NCBI RefSeq assembly: GCF_024497955.1
Contig: NZ_JANHKP010000021.1
Span: 1 to 64,000, forward strand
DNA: 64,000 bases
From: Streptomyces sp. C10-9-1
Lineage (GTDB): Bacteria; Actinomycetota; Actinomycetes; Streptomycetales; Streptomycetaceae
Reading direction: 5' to 3'
Below the pieces are notes generated by a model, which saw only the letters and a program-made list of their open reading frames with translations, was not told the origin of the DNA and did no database searches. Positions within the stretch are counted from its first letter, which is position 1. Each line of letters opens with the position of its first letter. Below are positions 1 to 8,716 of this stretch, piece after piece. The position numbers and the translations under genes are program-made.

Positions 1-32
1 CTCCACGTCAACTCGACTGAGAGGCACGCCTC

Positions 33-755
33 ATGCCCAGCCCCAAGACGTTCACGAAGATCGCGGACCACTTCCGGGAGCGCATCCTGTCGGGAGAGCT
101 TGAGCCCGGCGCCAAGCTGCCGACCAATCGCGAGATCGCCGGCCAGTGGCAGGCCGCGGCCGCCACCGTCTCCCGGGCCTTGCAGGCTCTCCAGGTGGAG
201 AACTTCATCCGCACGACCCCCCGGGGCACCTACGTCGCCGACGACCCTCGCTGGACCTTGTCGGCGCGGGACCGGCTGGCCCGGGTCCAGCGGGTGAAGT
301 CGTTCCTGGCCGAGGGCGAGACGAGCCGGGTGACGGCGGCCGAGCTGATCGTCCCGCCGCTGTACGTGGCGGAGATCTTCGACCTGGAGCCCGGGGACCA
401 GGTGGTGCGGCGCGAGTGGCTGGCCGGACGGGGCAAGACCCGGACCGTGTTCGCGGTGACCTGGTACCCGGCGCCGTTCGCCGCCCTCGTACCGGACCTG
501 CTGAACACCGCCCCGGGACGCAACCACGGACTCTCCGCCCGGGTCCTGGAGGCCACCGGGCGCACGATCACCCACGCCCGCGACGACATGCACGCCCGCC
601 CCGCCGACGCCCGCGAGGCCAGCGCACTGGCCCTCCCGGTCGGCTCCCCGATCCTGGCAGGCGCCCACCGATGGTCGGACGCGGAGGGGGTCATCGAGTA
701 TGGGGAGTGGTGCCTGCCGCCACGCTTCACCATCGGGTACGAGTACCAGCCTTGA
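33..755 (+). CDS. GntR/HutC-family transcriptional regulator
   Basis: 240 aa. Residues 1-70 form a winged helix-turn-helix of GntR type (LSGELEPGAKLPTNREIA, then TVSRALQALQ). Residues about 95-235 look like a UTRA ligand-binding domain of the HutC subfamily, ending in the typical WSDAEGVIEYGEWCLPPRF stretch. It should act as a cytoplasmic repressor with an unknown small effector. The ATG at 33 follows a weak GAGAGGC. It lies directly before a decayed transposase end, so it may be an orphan carried with the accessory island; its target genes are not visible here. The family is clear, the ligand unknown. Confidence 0.9.
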   Translation: MPSPKTFTKIADHFRERILSGELEPGAKLPTNREIAGQWQAAAATVSRALQALQVENFIRTTPRGTYVADDPRWTLSARDRLARVQRVKSFLAEGETSRVTAAELIVPPLYVAEIFDLEPGDQVVRREWLAGRGKTRTVFAVTWYPAPFAALVPDLLNTAPGRNHGLSARVLEATGRTITHARDDMHARPADAREASALALPVGSPILAGAHRWSDAEGVIEYGEWCLPPRFTIGYEYQP

Positions 756-773
756 GCGTTTGACGCACCCCGC

Positions 774-1090
774 GAACACGGCATCCTCGACGCCCCCACC
801 GAAACCGACATCACGCGCTAGGCCGACAAAGGCTACAGGCGTACCGGCGGCACGATCCGTGCCCCGTGCCGGGGACGATGGGAGATCCTCTCCACCGGCC
901 AGCAGGCGGTGAACCGGTCCACGCGAAGATCCGCGCCCTCGCCGAGCAGGCCCTGGCCACCTTGAGGTCCTAGCGACCCCTTCGCAAGCTCCGCTGCTCA
1001 ACCACTCGGATCACCGAACTCATCCAAGCCATCCTCACCTTGCATCTGGCCAGCTCAAACAGATGATGGAAAAGCCTCAATATTCACAGT
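774..1090 (+). pseudogene. IS5-type (DDE_Tnp_4-like) transposase, C-terminal relic
   Basis: Translation gives EHGILDAPTETDITR, a TAG at 819-821, then ADKGYRRTGGTIRAPCRGRW and STGQQAVNRS. After a frameshift near 920 it continues HAKIRALAEQALATLRS, another stop, then RPLRKLRCSTTRITELIQA and LTLHLASS. This is the conserved C-terminal third of actinobacterial IS5-family transposases, including the region of the last catalytic Glu. At least two stops and one frameshift make it dead, and no N-terminal part is present. It marks past insertion or rearrangement beside the Rhs tip; terminal inverted repeats were not identified. Confidence 0.75.
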
Positions 1091-1305
1091 TCGTCCACAA
1101 GCGACCCATGAGGCAAATCCAGGCCAAATAACCCCACCGGCGGATCGCAATTGAGGAAGCATCTCAAAGAGCCTTTTGATCGGCCGCATCTCGAAAGGAA
1201 CCGGGCAACCCTCTGCCCACCCGGAGGCATCCACTCAAATACATTTGCATCAAAACCAGTTAGAGCTATTCTTCTGTCGCCAATTCTTCTGCAACCCCAG
1301 GCCAA
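1084..1305 (-). CDS. Small hypothetical ORF in AT-richer DNA behind the Rhs locus
   Basis: 73 codons from a TTG at 1305, overlapping the end of the upstream membrane-protein ORF by 56 nt in another frame. The distal part (QRVARFLSRCGRSKGSLRCF, then PPVGLFGLDLPHGS) reads like protein rather than a chance frame, but no family is recognised and no ribosome-binding site is convincing. It ends at the transposase relic. It may be the remaining 3' end of a gene cut by rearrangement, perhaps an immunity gene of the polymorphic-toxin locus. Weakly supported. Confidence 0.25.
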   Translation of the reverse strand: MAWGCRRIGDRRIALTGFDANVFEWMPPGGQRVARFLSRCGRSKGSLRCFLNCDPPVGLFGLDLPHGSLVDEL

Positions 1306-1564
1306 CGCCCATCACTATCGCGCCAATCATGATCAGCCACAGCCAACCCGACAGCACTCCCACCATGAGCGGAATCAAGCCCACGGGCATGAGCCATCGA
1401 AACCAGAGCCAGGCAGGGAACCTCAACGCATCCCATACCAAGAACCCAAAGAGCCCCAAGACCATCAAGATCCCTACGACCGGAATCTCGGAAAAGGCCA
1501 CACCAGACGCGACTGGAGCATCAGCAATCACATGAACCTCCGAATCGACACGCGGATGCCGCAA
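1250..1564 (-). CDS. Small membrane protein, candidate Rhs immunity protein
   Basis: 104 aa from a TTG at 1564, with two or three strongly hydrophobic helices (IPVVGILMVLGLFGFLVW; LMPVGLIPLMVGVLSG; WLWLIMIGAIVMGVGLGL) and a basic C-terminus. It lies 30 nt after the Rhs stop on the same strand, where polymorphic-toxin loci usually keep the immunity gene, and shares its AT-rich composition. The frame is the Rhs frame: upstream of the TTG it stays open to the Rhs TGA (QWSIVVWSSQ). The intact protein could thus start earlier, for example at the in-frame ATG at 1666 inside the Rhs ORF, with the TGA as a nonsense change. Role inferred from position only. Confidence 0.5.
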   Translation of the reverse strand: MRHPRVDSEVHVIADAPVASGVAFSEIPVVGILMVLGLFGFLVWDALRFPAWLWFRWLMPVGLIPLMVGVLSGWLWLIMIGAIVMGVGLGLQKNWRQKNSSNWF

Positions 1565-1594
1565 CTGAGACGACCAGACAACAATACTCCATTG

Positions 1595-4500
1595 TCACCA
1601 GCCTGCCACACCCCAGACCAGGGCGCTGCTCTGCTGATAGAGGCGAGCCTGGCCAGCTCGGGTCATTAGCGAAGGCAGCAAGCGCATATTTTTGGTGAAC
1701 ATTGCAAGCCCTCTAACTGCATTCACTCGCCATCCAACGATATCGAATGCCACCCCGGACGCAAAAGCACCAAAGTCCTTGCTCGTCATGTCACTCTGAG
1801 CCAGATTAATACCTCGATTAGCTACGGACATCGCGAATCCAGCGGCTGCAATAGGAGCACAAGCACCTGCTGTCCCAGCCGTACAGACGACGAATGCTGT
1901 AGCGGCAACCGCCTTAACGATGTTTCCTCTATTTTCCCAGGCCCACTCTCCGGCCGACTTCGCCATCTGCCCAACGGTTGAGTTCTTCACACTGTCCCAG
2001 GCAGACCCGGCATTTTCAGAAACTCTGTCCCAGAACCCCTTATCAGGATTAGCTGCTTCACGACTGCGTCGATCAGCATCCGCGTCTGCTTGAGCGCGCT
2101 GTGCTCTGGCATGGTCAGCGTCCCACTGCGCTTGGGTATAGACCTTGTTCGGGCCGTAGGAATTCCGACCTTGGTGACCGTATACGTTGTAGCGTCCCTT
2201 GCTCGGGTCTGCAAGAATTTTCTTATTGCCGGAGCCAGGGTGGTAGGGAACGTAACTACCGGAATTTCCAGGACTGCCCGGGTTACCTCCGCTAACAGCA
2301 GTGTTCTTACGCGCAGGCTTGTACGACACCGACCACTTTCCCTTGCTACCCAGAGTCCAGACCTCGTTGGACACGGAGCACGAAGGGCTGCCGCACCCAC
2401 CATCCGGACGCAACCCCGTCGGGTCGGACATCATGACCGGGTTGCCGTTGGCGTACGTGTACCCGTTCATCTGGAGCGGGTCGGTCAGGTCGATGAGCGG
2501 GTCGGCCGAGATGAAGCGGCCCGTGGAGGCGTCGTACTCGCGGGCGCCGATGTGGGTCAGGCCCGTGGTCGGGTCGTCGATGCCGGTGCCGAGGAAGGTG
2601 TGGCGGCCGGGCCAGCCGGAGGGTTCCGCGCCGCGCGGGTTGCCGTAGGGGTCGAACTTGCGGCGGGTGACCGTCTGGCCCTCGGACTGCTCCACCGCGG
2701 TCGTCGCCGTGTTGTGGTGGTCGGCGAGCAGCACGGTGAGCTTGTGCCCGGTGCTCTTGCCGCCCGTGGAGCGGACCGTGGTCGGTCCCCCGGGCTGGAC
2801 GTAGTAGCGCTGGGCCTCGACGGCGGTGCCCGAGCTGTTGACCGTGATCTCGGACTCGCCGAGGTACAGCGTGCGGGTGGTGCCGTTGTCCTCGATCAGC
2901 CGGTTGCCCGCGGCGTCGTAGAGGTAGGTGACGTTCGCGGTGCCGTTGCCGTCGGTGTCGACCGAGGTGAGCTTGTTGCGGCGGTCCCAGGTCAGGGCCT
3001 GGGTGTCGCCGTTCAGGACGCGCTCGGTAGTGTTGCCTGCGGTGTCGTAGGCGTAGGTGTTCCGCGAGGTGACCGTGGACCCGGGGGTGCGCTCGGTCGA
3101 GTCCACCGCGGCCAGCGTGTGCGGCTGGGTCGTGACCGGCGGCTGCGCCCCCGGCACGGCGACGCCGTAGGTGTAGGTGTGGACGTCGTCCAGGGCCGGG
3201 TCGGTCAGGTCGTGGACGGTCATCCGGGTGCGGTTGCCGATGGCGTCGAAGGCGTACGACTGCCAGTAGCCGTCGCCGTCCGGGCCCGCGGAGAGACCGG
3301 AGCGGTCCGGGCCGGCGCCCGGTGCGGCGGACTCCGTCGGGCAGCCGGCGGTGCCGGTCCAGGCGTGGACCAGGCGGCCCATCGGGTCGTAGGAGAAGCA
3401 CTGCCGGTCGACGCGGGCCGGCGACTGGGTGTCCGTGATCGAGGTGATGTTGCCGACGGTGTCGTAGCCGTAGCTCAGCGCGGAGATCCGGTTCGGCCCG
3501 GTCTCCCGGTCCGTGTAGGCCGTCTCCAGGCGGCCGGTGTGCTCGTCGTAGAGCCGGGTGCTCCACACCCGCTGCGGGGCCTCGCCCGAGGCGGTGCGCA
3601 GGACCTCGCCGTAGGGGCTGTAGACCGTGTCGGCGGTGTAGTAGCTCAGGCCCGAGGTGGTGACCGGCATGCCCTCGCCGTTGTAGCGGGTGACCACCTT
3701 CTCGGCGGCCAGTCCGCCCGGGGTGGCCGGGAGGCTGGTCGACTGCACCTTGCCGGTGTGGGTGTAGGCGGTCGCGTAGCTGTAGGTGCCGGCCAGGCCG
3801 GTGGTGGCGGGGATGCTCGGGATGACCGTCTTCGAGCCCGTGGGGCGGTACTCGGTGTCGTAGCCCGTGACCTCGCTGGTGAAGGCCGCGCCGGAGTGGT
3901 AGCGGGTGGAGGCGACGGGCAGGCCCTTGGCGCCCGGGAGGCTGTCGAAGGTCCACGCGGCGACGAGCGGGCCGGTGGCGGAGTCCTCGCGCAGCTCCGT
4001 CTGGCGGCCGAGCACGTCGTAGGTCGTGTACTGCTTGCGCCCCTGCCCGTCCTGGGACCAGATCTGCCGGTCCAGGTCGTCGTAGCCGAAGTGGGCGGCG
4101 CCCGTGTCCGGGTCGGTGGAGGCGGTCTTCCGGCCGCGCACGTCGTAGCTGTACGTCCAGGCGTTGCCCTCGGCGTCGGTGACGGAGGTGAGCGTGCCGC
4201 GGGCGTCGTAGCCGTAGGTCGTGTCGATGGTGGCGGGCGCGGGCCCGCCCAGGTCGGTGGTGGTGTAGTGCTGGATCCGGGAGGTGCGCCCCAGGGCGTC
4301 CGTCCAGGTCTTCACGGCGCGGCTGCCGGGCAGCGGGGTGGTGCCGTCCACCGACATGCCGGTGCGGGCGAGGCCCCAGTCGCCCTCGTAGCGGACGGTC
4401 GACGTGTGCTGCGGCACGTCCTCGTGGAGGGTGGTGACGCGCACGGCGCGCCCGAGGCCGTCGTAGGCGGTCTCGGTGGAGCTGGGGACCTCGCTGACGG

Positions 4501-7500
4501 TCTCCGGGAGGAAGATCTCCGCCGTCGGCTCGCCCTCGGTCAGGTAGCCGTTGTTGGTCAGGCGGACGCCGCCGCCGTCGTTGTGGAAGGTGTCGGTGAC
4601 GATGCGGCCGCCGCCGAGGGCCTCCGTCTGCGTCTGGCGCACCCGCAGCAGGCCGTCGTAGAGGGTGACGCTGTCCGCGTAGGTGCCGTTGTCGCGCAGG
4701 ACGCTGGTGGTGACGGCCGGGGGCTCGTTGTCCTCCAGCTGGTAGGAGAAGACGGCGGTGGCCTTGGCCTCGCCCTGGTGGGAGGGCGACCACATCCGGG
4801 TCACCCGGCCGAGGTTGTCGTAGGTGCTGGTGGTCCGGCGGCCGTTGGCGTCGGTGGTAGCGAGGACCGAGCCGCGCCCGGGGTCCGCCTCGGAGGTGGT
4901 GGTGTGGCCGAGCGCGTTGGTGACGCTCAGGGTGAACACCGGCCCGGTGGCGGGGCTGTAGGAGGTGGTCGTGGTGGTGCCCGCGGCGTCCTTGACCTGG
5001 GTGGGGCGGCCGAGCGCGTCGTAGGAGGTGCGGGCGGAGGTGATCCAGCCCGTGCCGGTGCCGTCGATCGTGTCGACCTGGTGCGGCAGGCCCTTCACGG
5101 GCGCGGTGCCGAAGGCGTCGAGCGCGTCGTAGGAGGTGCGGACGTCCGAGACCACCTGGTTCCCGGTGGCCGAGGCGGCCTGGGCGCAGTCGCCGACGGT
5201 CGTGCGCTGCCTCTGCGGCAGGCCGATCAGGTGCTTGCCCGTGTTGTGGACGTAGGTGACGGTCGAGCAGGTCTCGTCCGCGCGGGTGGTGGAGTCCGAG
5301 GGGGTGAGGCTGTAGCCGTGGACGGTGACCGGCAGGCCGTAGGTGGCGTCGTGGGAGGTCTGCGTGCGCACGGTGCGGGTCCGGCCGCCGCTGACGGTCT
5401 CGATCCGGTCGGTGCGCTCGACGGTGGTGCGCACCGCCTCCAGGTCGGGCAGTCCGGTGCGGGCGCGGGAGGCCAGCACGGTGGCCTTCGGGACGCTGAA
5501 CTCGCGGGAGGCGACGGTGCCGCCGTCCTTGGTGTAGACGATGCTCTCGGCGGCCCGGCCCTGGAAGGCGCGCAGGTCCTTGCCGAGTTCGACGGTGCCG
5601 GAGGAGTCCTTGACGGTGATCTGGGCCCGGCCCGCGTCGCCCGACATGCCGCGGAAGTAGCGGGTGACGGTCTTGGAGCGCTCGGTGGCGTCGGTGTTCC
5701 CGGCGGGGGTGGTGGTGCCCCTGCGGACGACGACCTCGGCGTAGCCGCGCCACTGGTTGTAGGTGCGCAGCTCCGGCTTGGAGAACTCGTCGGTGCCCTT
5801 GGCCCAGGCGCCTCCGCCGACGTACTGGTAGGTGGTGGTGACGTCGGGCTGCCGTGCGACGCGGTCCTTCTCGGTGATGCCGTCGACGACGTACTTGTTG
5901 AACCACTCCAGCGGCGGTGTCTCCAGGTCCGGGTCGGGTGACCAGTGGGCCGGGAAGCAGCGGCCGGTGTTCGCGTCCGGGGCGGGGTGGGAGGTGCCGG
6001 GGGCGCAGGGGGCGGAGTAGTCGACGTAGATCTCGCCGCCGGTCTCCGTCCGGATGGTCTCGACGCGGAGCCGGTCGAAGCCGGGGGTCTGGTCGTCCGG
6101 CCCGGTGGCGACGCGGTTGGGCATGTCGACGACGTTGGGCAGGAAGGAGACCGGCGGGACGGCGGTGCTGAGCTGCTTGCCGTCCGCGTCGCGGGCGGTG
6201 CCGTAGGCGGTGCGGGTGACGGAGTCCAGCCAGAGCGGCGGGTGGGTGTCGGTGCGCTGCTTGGGGAAGGACTGGGCGAGCGTCCAGCGGTCGACGAGGC
6301 TGAGGGCGGTGGAGCCCGGGGTGCGCTGGCCGTAGGTGGTCACCGCGCTGAGCCGCACCCGGCTCCAGAAGGTCGGTGAGGAGATGTAGCACTTCTTGGA
6401 CGCCTCGGCCTCGCAGTGGAGCGTCGAGGGGGTGTCCCACCAGGGCTGCTTGTCGGCGTAGTTCTTGGAGGTGAACTCCGTGTCGGAGCAGCTGACGGCG
6501 CCTTCCTTGATGCAGCGCTGGGCGACCGAGAAGGTGACCTTGCCGGCGGGCGGGCCGTCGAGGGCGCCGGCCCGCAGGCCGTAGAGGATCTGGGTCGGGT
6601 GGCCGCCGCGCACGTAGGTGACGTGCTTGGTGAAGTCGCCGTTGCGGGCGTAGTCGTTCTTCTCCTGCGCCCAGTCGATGACCATGGCGTTGCCGAGGGT
6701 GTCCTCGACGTAGTCGAGGTTCCAGCGCCAGGCCTGGGTGCAGGAGGAGTCGGCGTAGGCGGTGGCGTGGCAGGGCTCGCCGCTGTGGTTGCCGAAGACG
6801 GGGACGGTGAAGACCGAGTTGGTGGTGCCGTGCCCGGTGAGGGTGTTCCGGCCGAACCAGTAGCGGGTGCCGTCGGCGGTGGTGACGACCCAGTACTCGC
6901 CGTCGTAGGCGCCGGTCTGGGCGGACTTGGCGGAGCCGGTCTTGGTCTTGTACTCGATGCGGGTGTTGTCGCCGTCGGCGCTGTACCAGGTGCCGCTGTC
7001 GTCGTCGCGCACCATCTCGGTGGTGGAGCCGTTCAGCGACAGGGACAGGTTGTCGCTGGCCCAGCAGAGGTCGGACTTCTTCTTGTCCTTGCTGCCGGTG
7101 TTGTTGGGGCTGTTCTGGCGGTCCTCGGAGCAGCTGCGGTAGCGGCGCTCGACGAAGCCGGGGTTGTAGTCCCAGCCGTCGCCGATCCAGGAGGCCTGGC
7201 CGTTGGTGACGGAGGTGCGGCCGTCGACGGACTGGGAGGAGTAGGCGAAGGCGATCCGCGGGGCGGGCCCGGCGGGCGGGGCCGGGACGGTCAGCGGGTA
7301 GCTCCAGGAGAAGCCGCCGCTGCTGCCGCCCGCGGACCAGGTGCCCGACGGCGACAGCGGGGTGGCCTTGTAGGTGCCGCCGGCTCCGGAGGCGGAGTCG
7401 GAGGCGGCGAGGACGGCGGGGCCGCCGCCGGACTGGGGGGAGAGTCCGGTGGTGGGGGCGTCGGCCGGGTCGACCGTGGCGCGCACCGTTCCGGTGGCAG

Positions 7501-8194
7501 GGTCGTTCTCGCTGGGGACCTCGACGGCGGTGGTGCACTCGGGGAGTTCGGGGGTGGTGAGGAAGCACTCGGGGAGCTGGGTGAGCTTCAGCCGGGTGGA
7601 CCACTCGGTGCCGTAGAGGTCCTCGAAGGCGGAGTAGTCGAGTTCCACGTCGACCGGGGTGGAGCCGCCTGCGGGGGGCGTGACCGTGATGATCGCGCCG
7701 TCGACGGACGCCTCCTCGGTGGACTGGCGCGGCTCGACGCTGACGGACCAGTCGCCGTCGGGTGCGGGCGGGGCGGGGTCCTCGGGGGTGGCCGATGCCT
7801 GGCCGATGCGCACCGGCAGGGTGCCCGCCTGGACGAGGTCCGCCCCGGCGGACTCCAGGCTGACGCTGGCGGTGCCGCCCGCGGGCGGGCTGACCGCGGA
7901 GGGGTTGTACTCGGGCAGCGGCTCGACGGGGGCGCCGGACCAGGTGCGCAGGGCCTCGATGCCCGCCTCGTCGGCGGGCAGCGGCCGGTCCTGCTGGAGG
8001 CCGGGCAGCTCGACGCCGTCGCGCGTGCCGCCGCCCGGCGGGACGGCCCAGGCCGCCCCGGGCAGCAGCGTGGTGACGAGGGCCCCGGACACCAGGACGC
8101 CGACCACGCGGGCACGGCGTGCGCCGCGGGCCCTCAGCCCCGCGCGACCGGTTCCGGGCAGACGAAACGGACTCCCCGAAAAGGGCGAGGACAT
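1595..8194 (-). CDS. Large secreted Rhs/YD-repeat protein (SpvB-like N-terminal region)
   Basis: 2199 aa from the ATG at 8194. A signal peptide runs to about residue 50 (VLVSGALVTTLLPGAAWA). Near residue 300 an SpvB/TcaC-like stretch occurs (GFSWSYPLTVPAPPAGP, YSSQSVDGRT, GDGWDYNPG). From about 1050 to 1900 many YD repeats occur (SYDALGRPTQV, TYGYDARGTLTSVTDAEGN, YDVRGRKTA), closing with the Rhs core (FLGTGIDDPTTGL, ADPLIDLTDPLQMNGYTYAN, DPTGL at about 1925). Rhs repeats form a shell that delivers a variable C-terminal effector. The last about 270 residues are AT-richer and hold a charged linker and a hydrophobic segment, but no nuclease or other toxin motif that I recognise. It is divergent from an exported DNRLRE/FG-GAP gene. 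Confidence 0.9.
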   Translation of the reverse strand: MSSPFSGSPFRLPGTGRAGLRARGARRARVVGVLVSGALVTTLLPGAAWAVPPGGGTRDGVELPGLQQDRPLPADEAGIEALRTWSGAPVEPLPEYNPSAVSPPAGGTASVSLESAGADLVQAGTLPVRIGQASATPEDPAPPAPDGDWSVSVEPRQSTEEASVDGAIITVTPPAGGSTPVDVELDYSAFEDLYGTEWSTRLKLTQLPECFLTTPELPECTTAVEVPSENDPATGTVRATVDPADAPTTGLSPQSGGGPAVLAASDSASGAGGTYKATPLSPSGTWSAGGSSGGFSWSYPLTVPAPPAGPAPRIAFAYSSQSVDGRTSVTNGQASWIGDGWDYNPGFVERRYRSCSEDRQNSPNNTGSKDKKKSDLCWASDNLSLSLNGSTTEMVRDDDSGTWYSADGDNTRIEYKTKTGSAKSAQTGAYDGEYWVVTTADGTRYWFGRNTLTGHGTTNSVFTVPVFGNHSGEPCHATAYADSSCTQAWRWNLDYVEDTLGNAMVIDWAQEKNDYARNGDFTKHVTYVRGGHPTQILYGLRAGALDGPPAGKVTFSVAQRCIKEGAVSCSDTEFTSKNYADKQPWWDTPSTLHCEAEASKKCYISSPTFWSRVRLSAVTTYGQRTPGSTALSLVDRWTLAQSFPKQRTDTHPPLWLDSVTRTAYGTARDADGKQLSTAVPPVSFLPNVVDMPNRVATGPDDQTPGFDRLRVETIRTETGGEIYVDYSAPCAPGTSHPAPDANTGRCFPAHWSPDPDLETPPLEWFNKYVVDGITEKDRVARQPDVTTTYQYVGGGAWAKGTDEFSKPELRTYNQWRGYAEVVVRRGTTTPAGNTDATERSKTVTRYFRGMSGDAGRAQITVKDSSGTVELGKDLRAFQGRAAESIVYTKDGGTVASREFSVPKATVLASRARTGLPDLEAVRTTVERTDRIETVSGGRTRTVRTQTSHDATYGLPVTVHGYSLTPSDSTTRADETCSTVTYVHNTGKHLIGLPQRQRTTVGDCAQAASATGNQVVSDVRTSYDALDAFGTAPVKGLPHQVDTIDGTGTGWITSARTSYDALGRPTQVKDAAGTTTTTSYSPATGPVFTLSVTNALGHTTTSEADPGRGSVLATTDANGRRTTSTYDNLGRVTRMWSPSHQGEAKATAVFSYQLEDNEPPAVTTSVLRDNGTYADSVTLYDGLLRVRQTQTEALGGGRIVTDTFHNDGGGVRLTNNGYLTEGEPTAEIFLPETVSEVPSSTETAYDGLGRAVRVTTLHEDVPQHTSTVRYEGDWGLARTGMSVDGTTPLPGSRAVKTWTDALGRTSRIQHYTTTDLGGPAPATIDTTYGYDARGTLTSVTDAEGNAWTYSYDVRGRKTASTDPDTGAAHFGYDDLDRQIWSQDGQGRKQYTTYDVLGRQTELREDSATGPLVAAWTFDSLPGAKGLPVASTRYHSGAAFTSEVTGYDTEYRPTGSKTVIPSIPATTGLAGTYSYATAYTHTGKVQSTSLPATPGGLAAEKVVTRYNGEGMPVTTSGLSYYTADTVYSPYGEVLRTASGEAPQRVWSTRLYDEHTGRLETAYTDRETGPNRISALSYGYDTVGNITSITDTQSPARVDRQCFSYDPMGRLVHAWTGTAGCPTESAAPGAGPDRSGLSAGPDGDGYWQSYAFDAIGNRTRMTVHDLTDPALDDVHTYTYGVAVPGAQPPVTTQPHTLAAVDSTERTPGSTVTSRNTYAYDTAGNTTERVLNGDTQALTWDRRNKLTSVDTDGNGTANVTYLYDAAGNRLIEDNGTTRTLYLGESEITVNSSGTAVEAQRYYVQPGGPTTVRSTGGKSTGHKLTVLLADHHNTATTAVEQSEGQTVTRRKFDPYGNPRGAEPSGWPGRHTFLGTGIDDPTTGLTHIGAREYDASTGRFISADPLIDLTDPLQMNGYTYANGNPVMMSDPTGLRPDGGCGSPSCSVSNEVWTLGSKGKWSVSYKPARKNTAVSGGNPGSPGNSGSYVPYHPGSGNKKILADPSKGRYNVYGHQGRNSYGPNKVYTQAQWDADHARAQRAQADADADRRSREAANPDKGFWDRVSENAGSAWDSVKNSTVGQMAKSAGEWAWENRGNIVKAVAATAFVVCTAGTAGACAPIAAAGFAMSVANRGINLAQSDMTSKDFGAFASGVAFDIVGWRVNAVRGLAMFTKNMRLLPSLMTRAGQARLYQQSSALVWGVAGW

Positions 8195-8716
8195 GCGTGG
8201 GCCCCCCACTTCCCTGCCGCCCGATCCGCGGCCAGGGGTGCGGAGAGGGCAGGGAGATCGACGAATAGCCCGGTGATTGTGCAGGTCCCCGCCATGCAAT
8301 ATCCACATCTGACGGATTCGTGTGCCATCAATCACACAGGCATCCGGGAACCGTCGATCCAGAGGGTCATGAACCGGGGCATTGACCAAGGAAAGGAGCC
8401 TCGAAGGATCTTGTGGTCAGGAGTCCGATCACGGATGAGTGATCATCAACCGCCAGGGAACGGACGCGTATTCGGGTCCCCATATGGCCTTTTGGCAGGG
8501 TTTTGCGGGCAGAGGCGTGTCGCGGGCCCCTCCCGGTGGCCGCCGGGGGCTCCGGTCCGCCCCGAGGGCGCAGGGCCTGACAGGGCCTCAGGGCCCGCGG
8601 ACGCACGGTGACGAAAGCGTGAAGATGAGTCATGCTCCTCCCGCACACTCCCGCGCGGCCAGAGATCCGTCTCCACCCTGTTCCCGCGCGGACACGCCGG
8701 AGGGGAAGGGACGACA
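8195..8716. promoter_or_regulatory. Divergent intergenic region between Rhs and DNRLRE/FG-GAP genes
   Basis: 522 nt without a supported gene. It must contain the promoters of both divergent large genes. The part from about 8270 to 8500 is AT-richer than its surroundings, and includes short inverted stretches such as TGATCA near 8450. No confident -35/-10 pair was identified for either direction. Confidence 0.5.

Noticed and set aside
1595..1597. Selenocysteine readthrough at the Rhs TGA
   Set aside because: No selenocysteine insertion element was seen and the neighbouring residues do not resemble a selenoprotein; a stop or nonsense change is simpler.
1151..1669. Plus-strand frame of 172 codons antisense to the membrane ORF
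   Set aside because: His/Pro/Gln-rich sequence without a ribosome-binding site or recognisable domain; the opposite strand has hydrophobic helices and lies after the Rhs gene.
2090..5941. Very long open frame on the plus strand across the Rhs gene
   Set aside because: Gly/Val/Arg-rich translation without domains; a mirror of the high-GC Rhs coding strand with its characteristic third-position bias.
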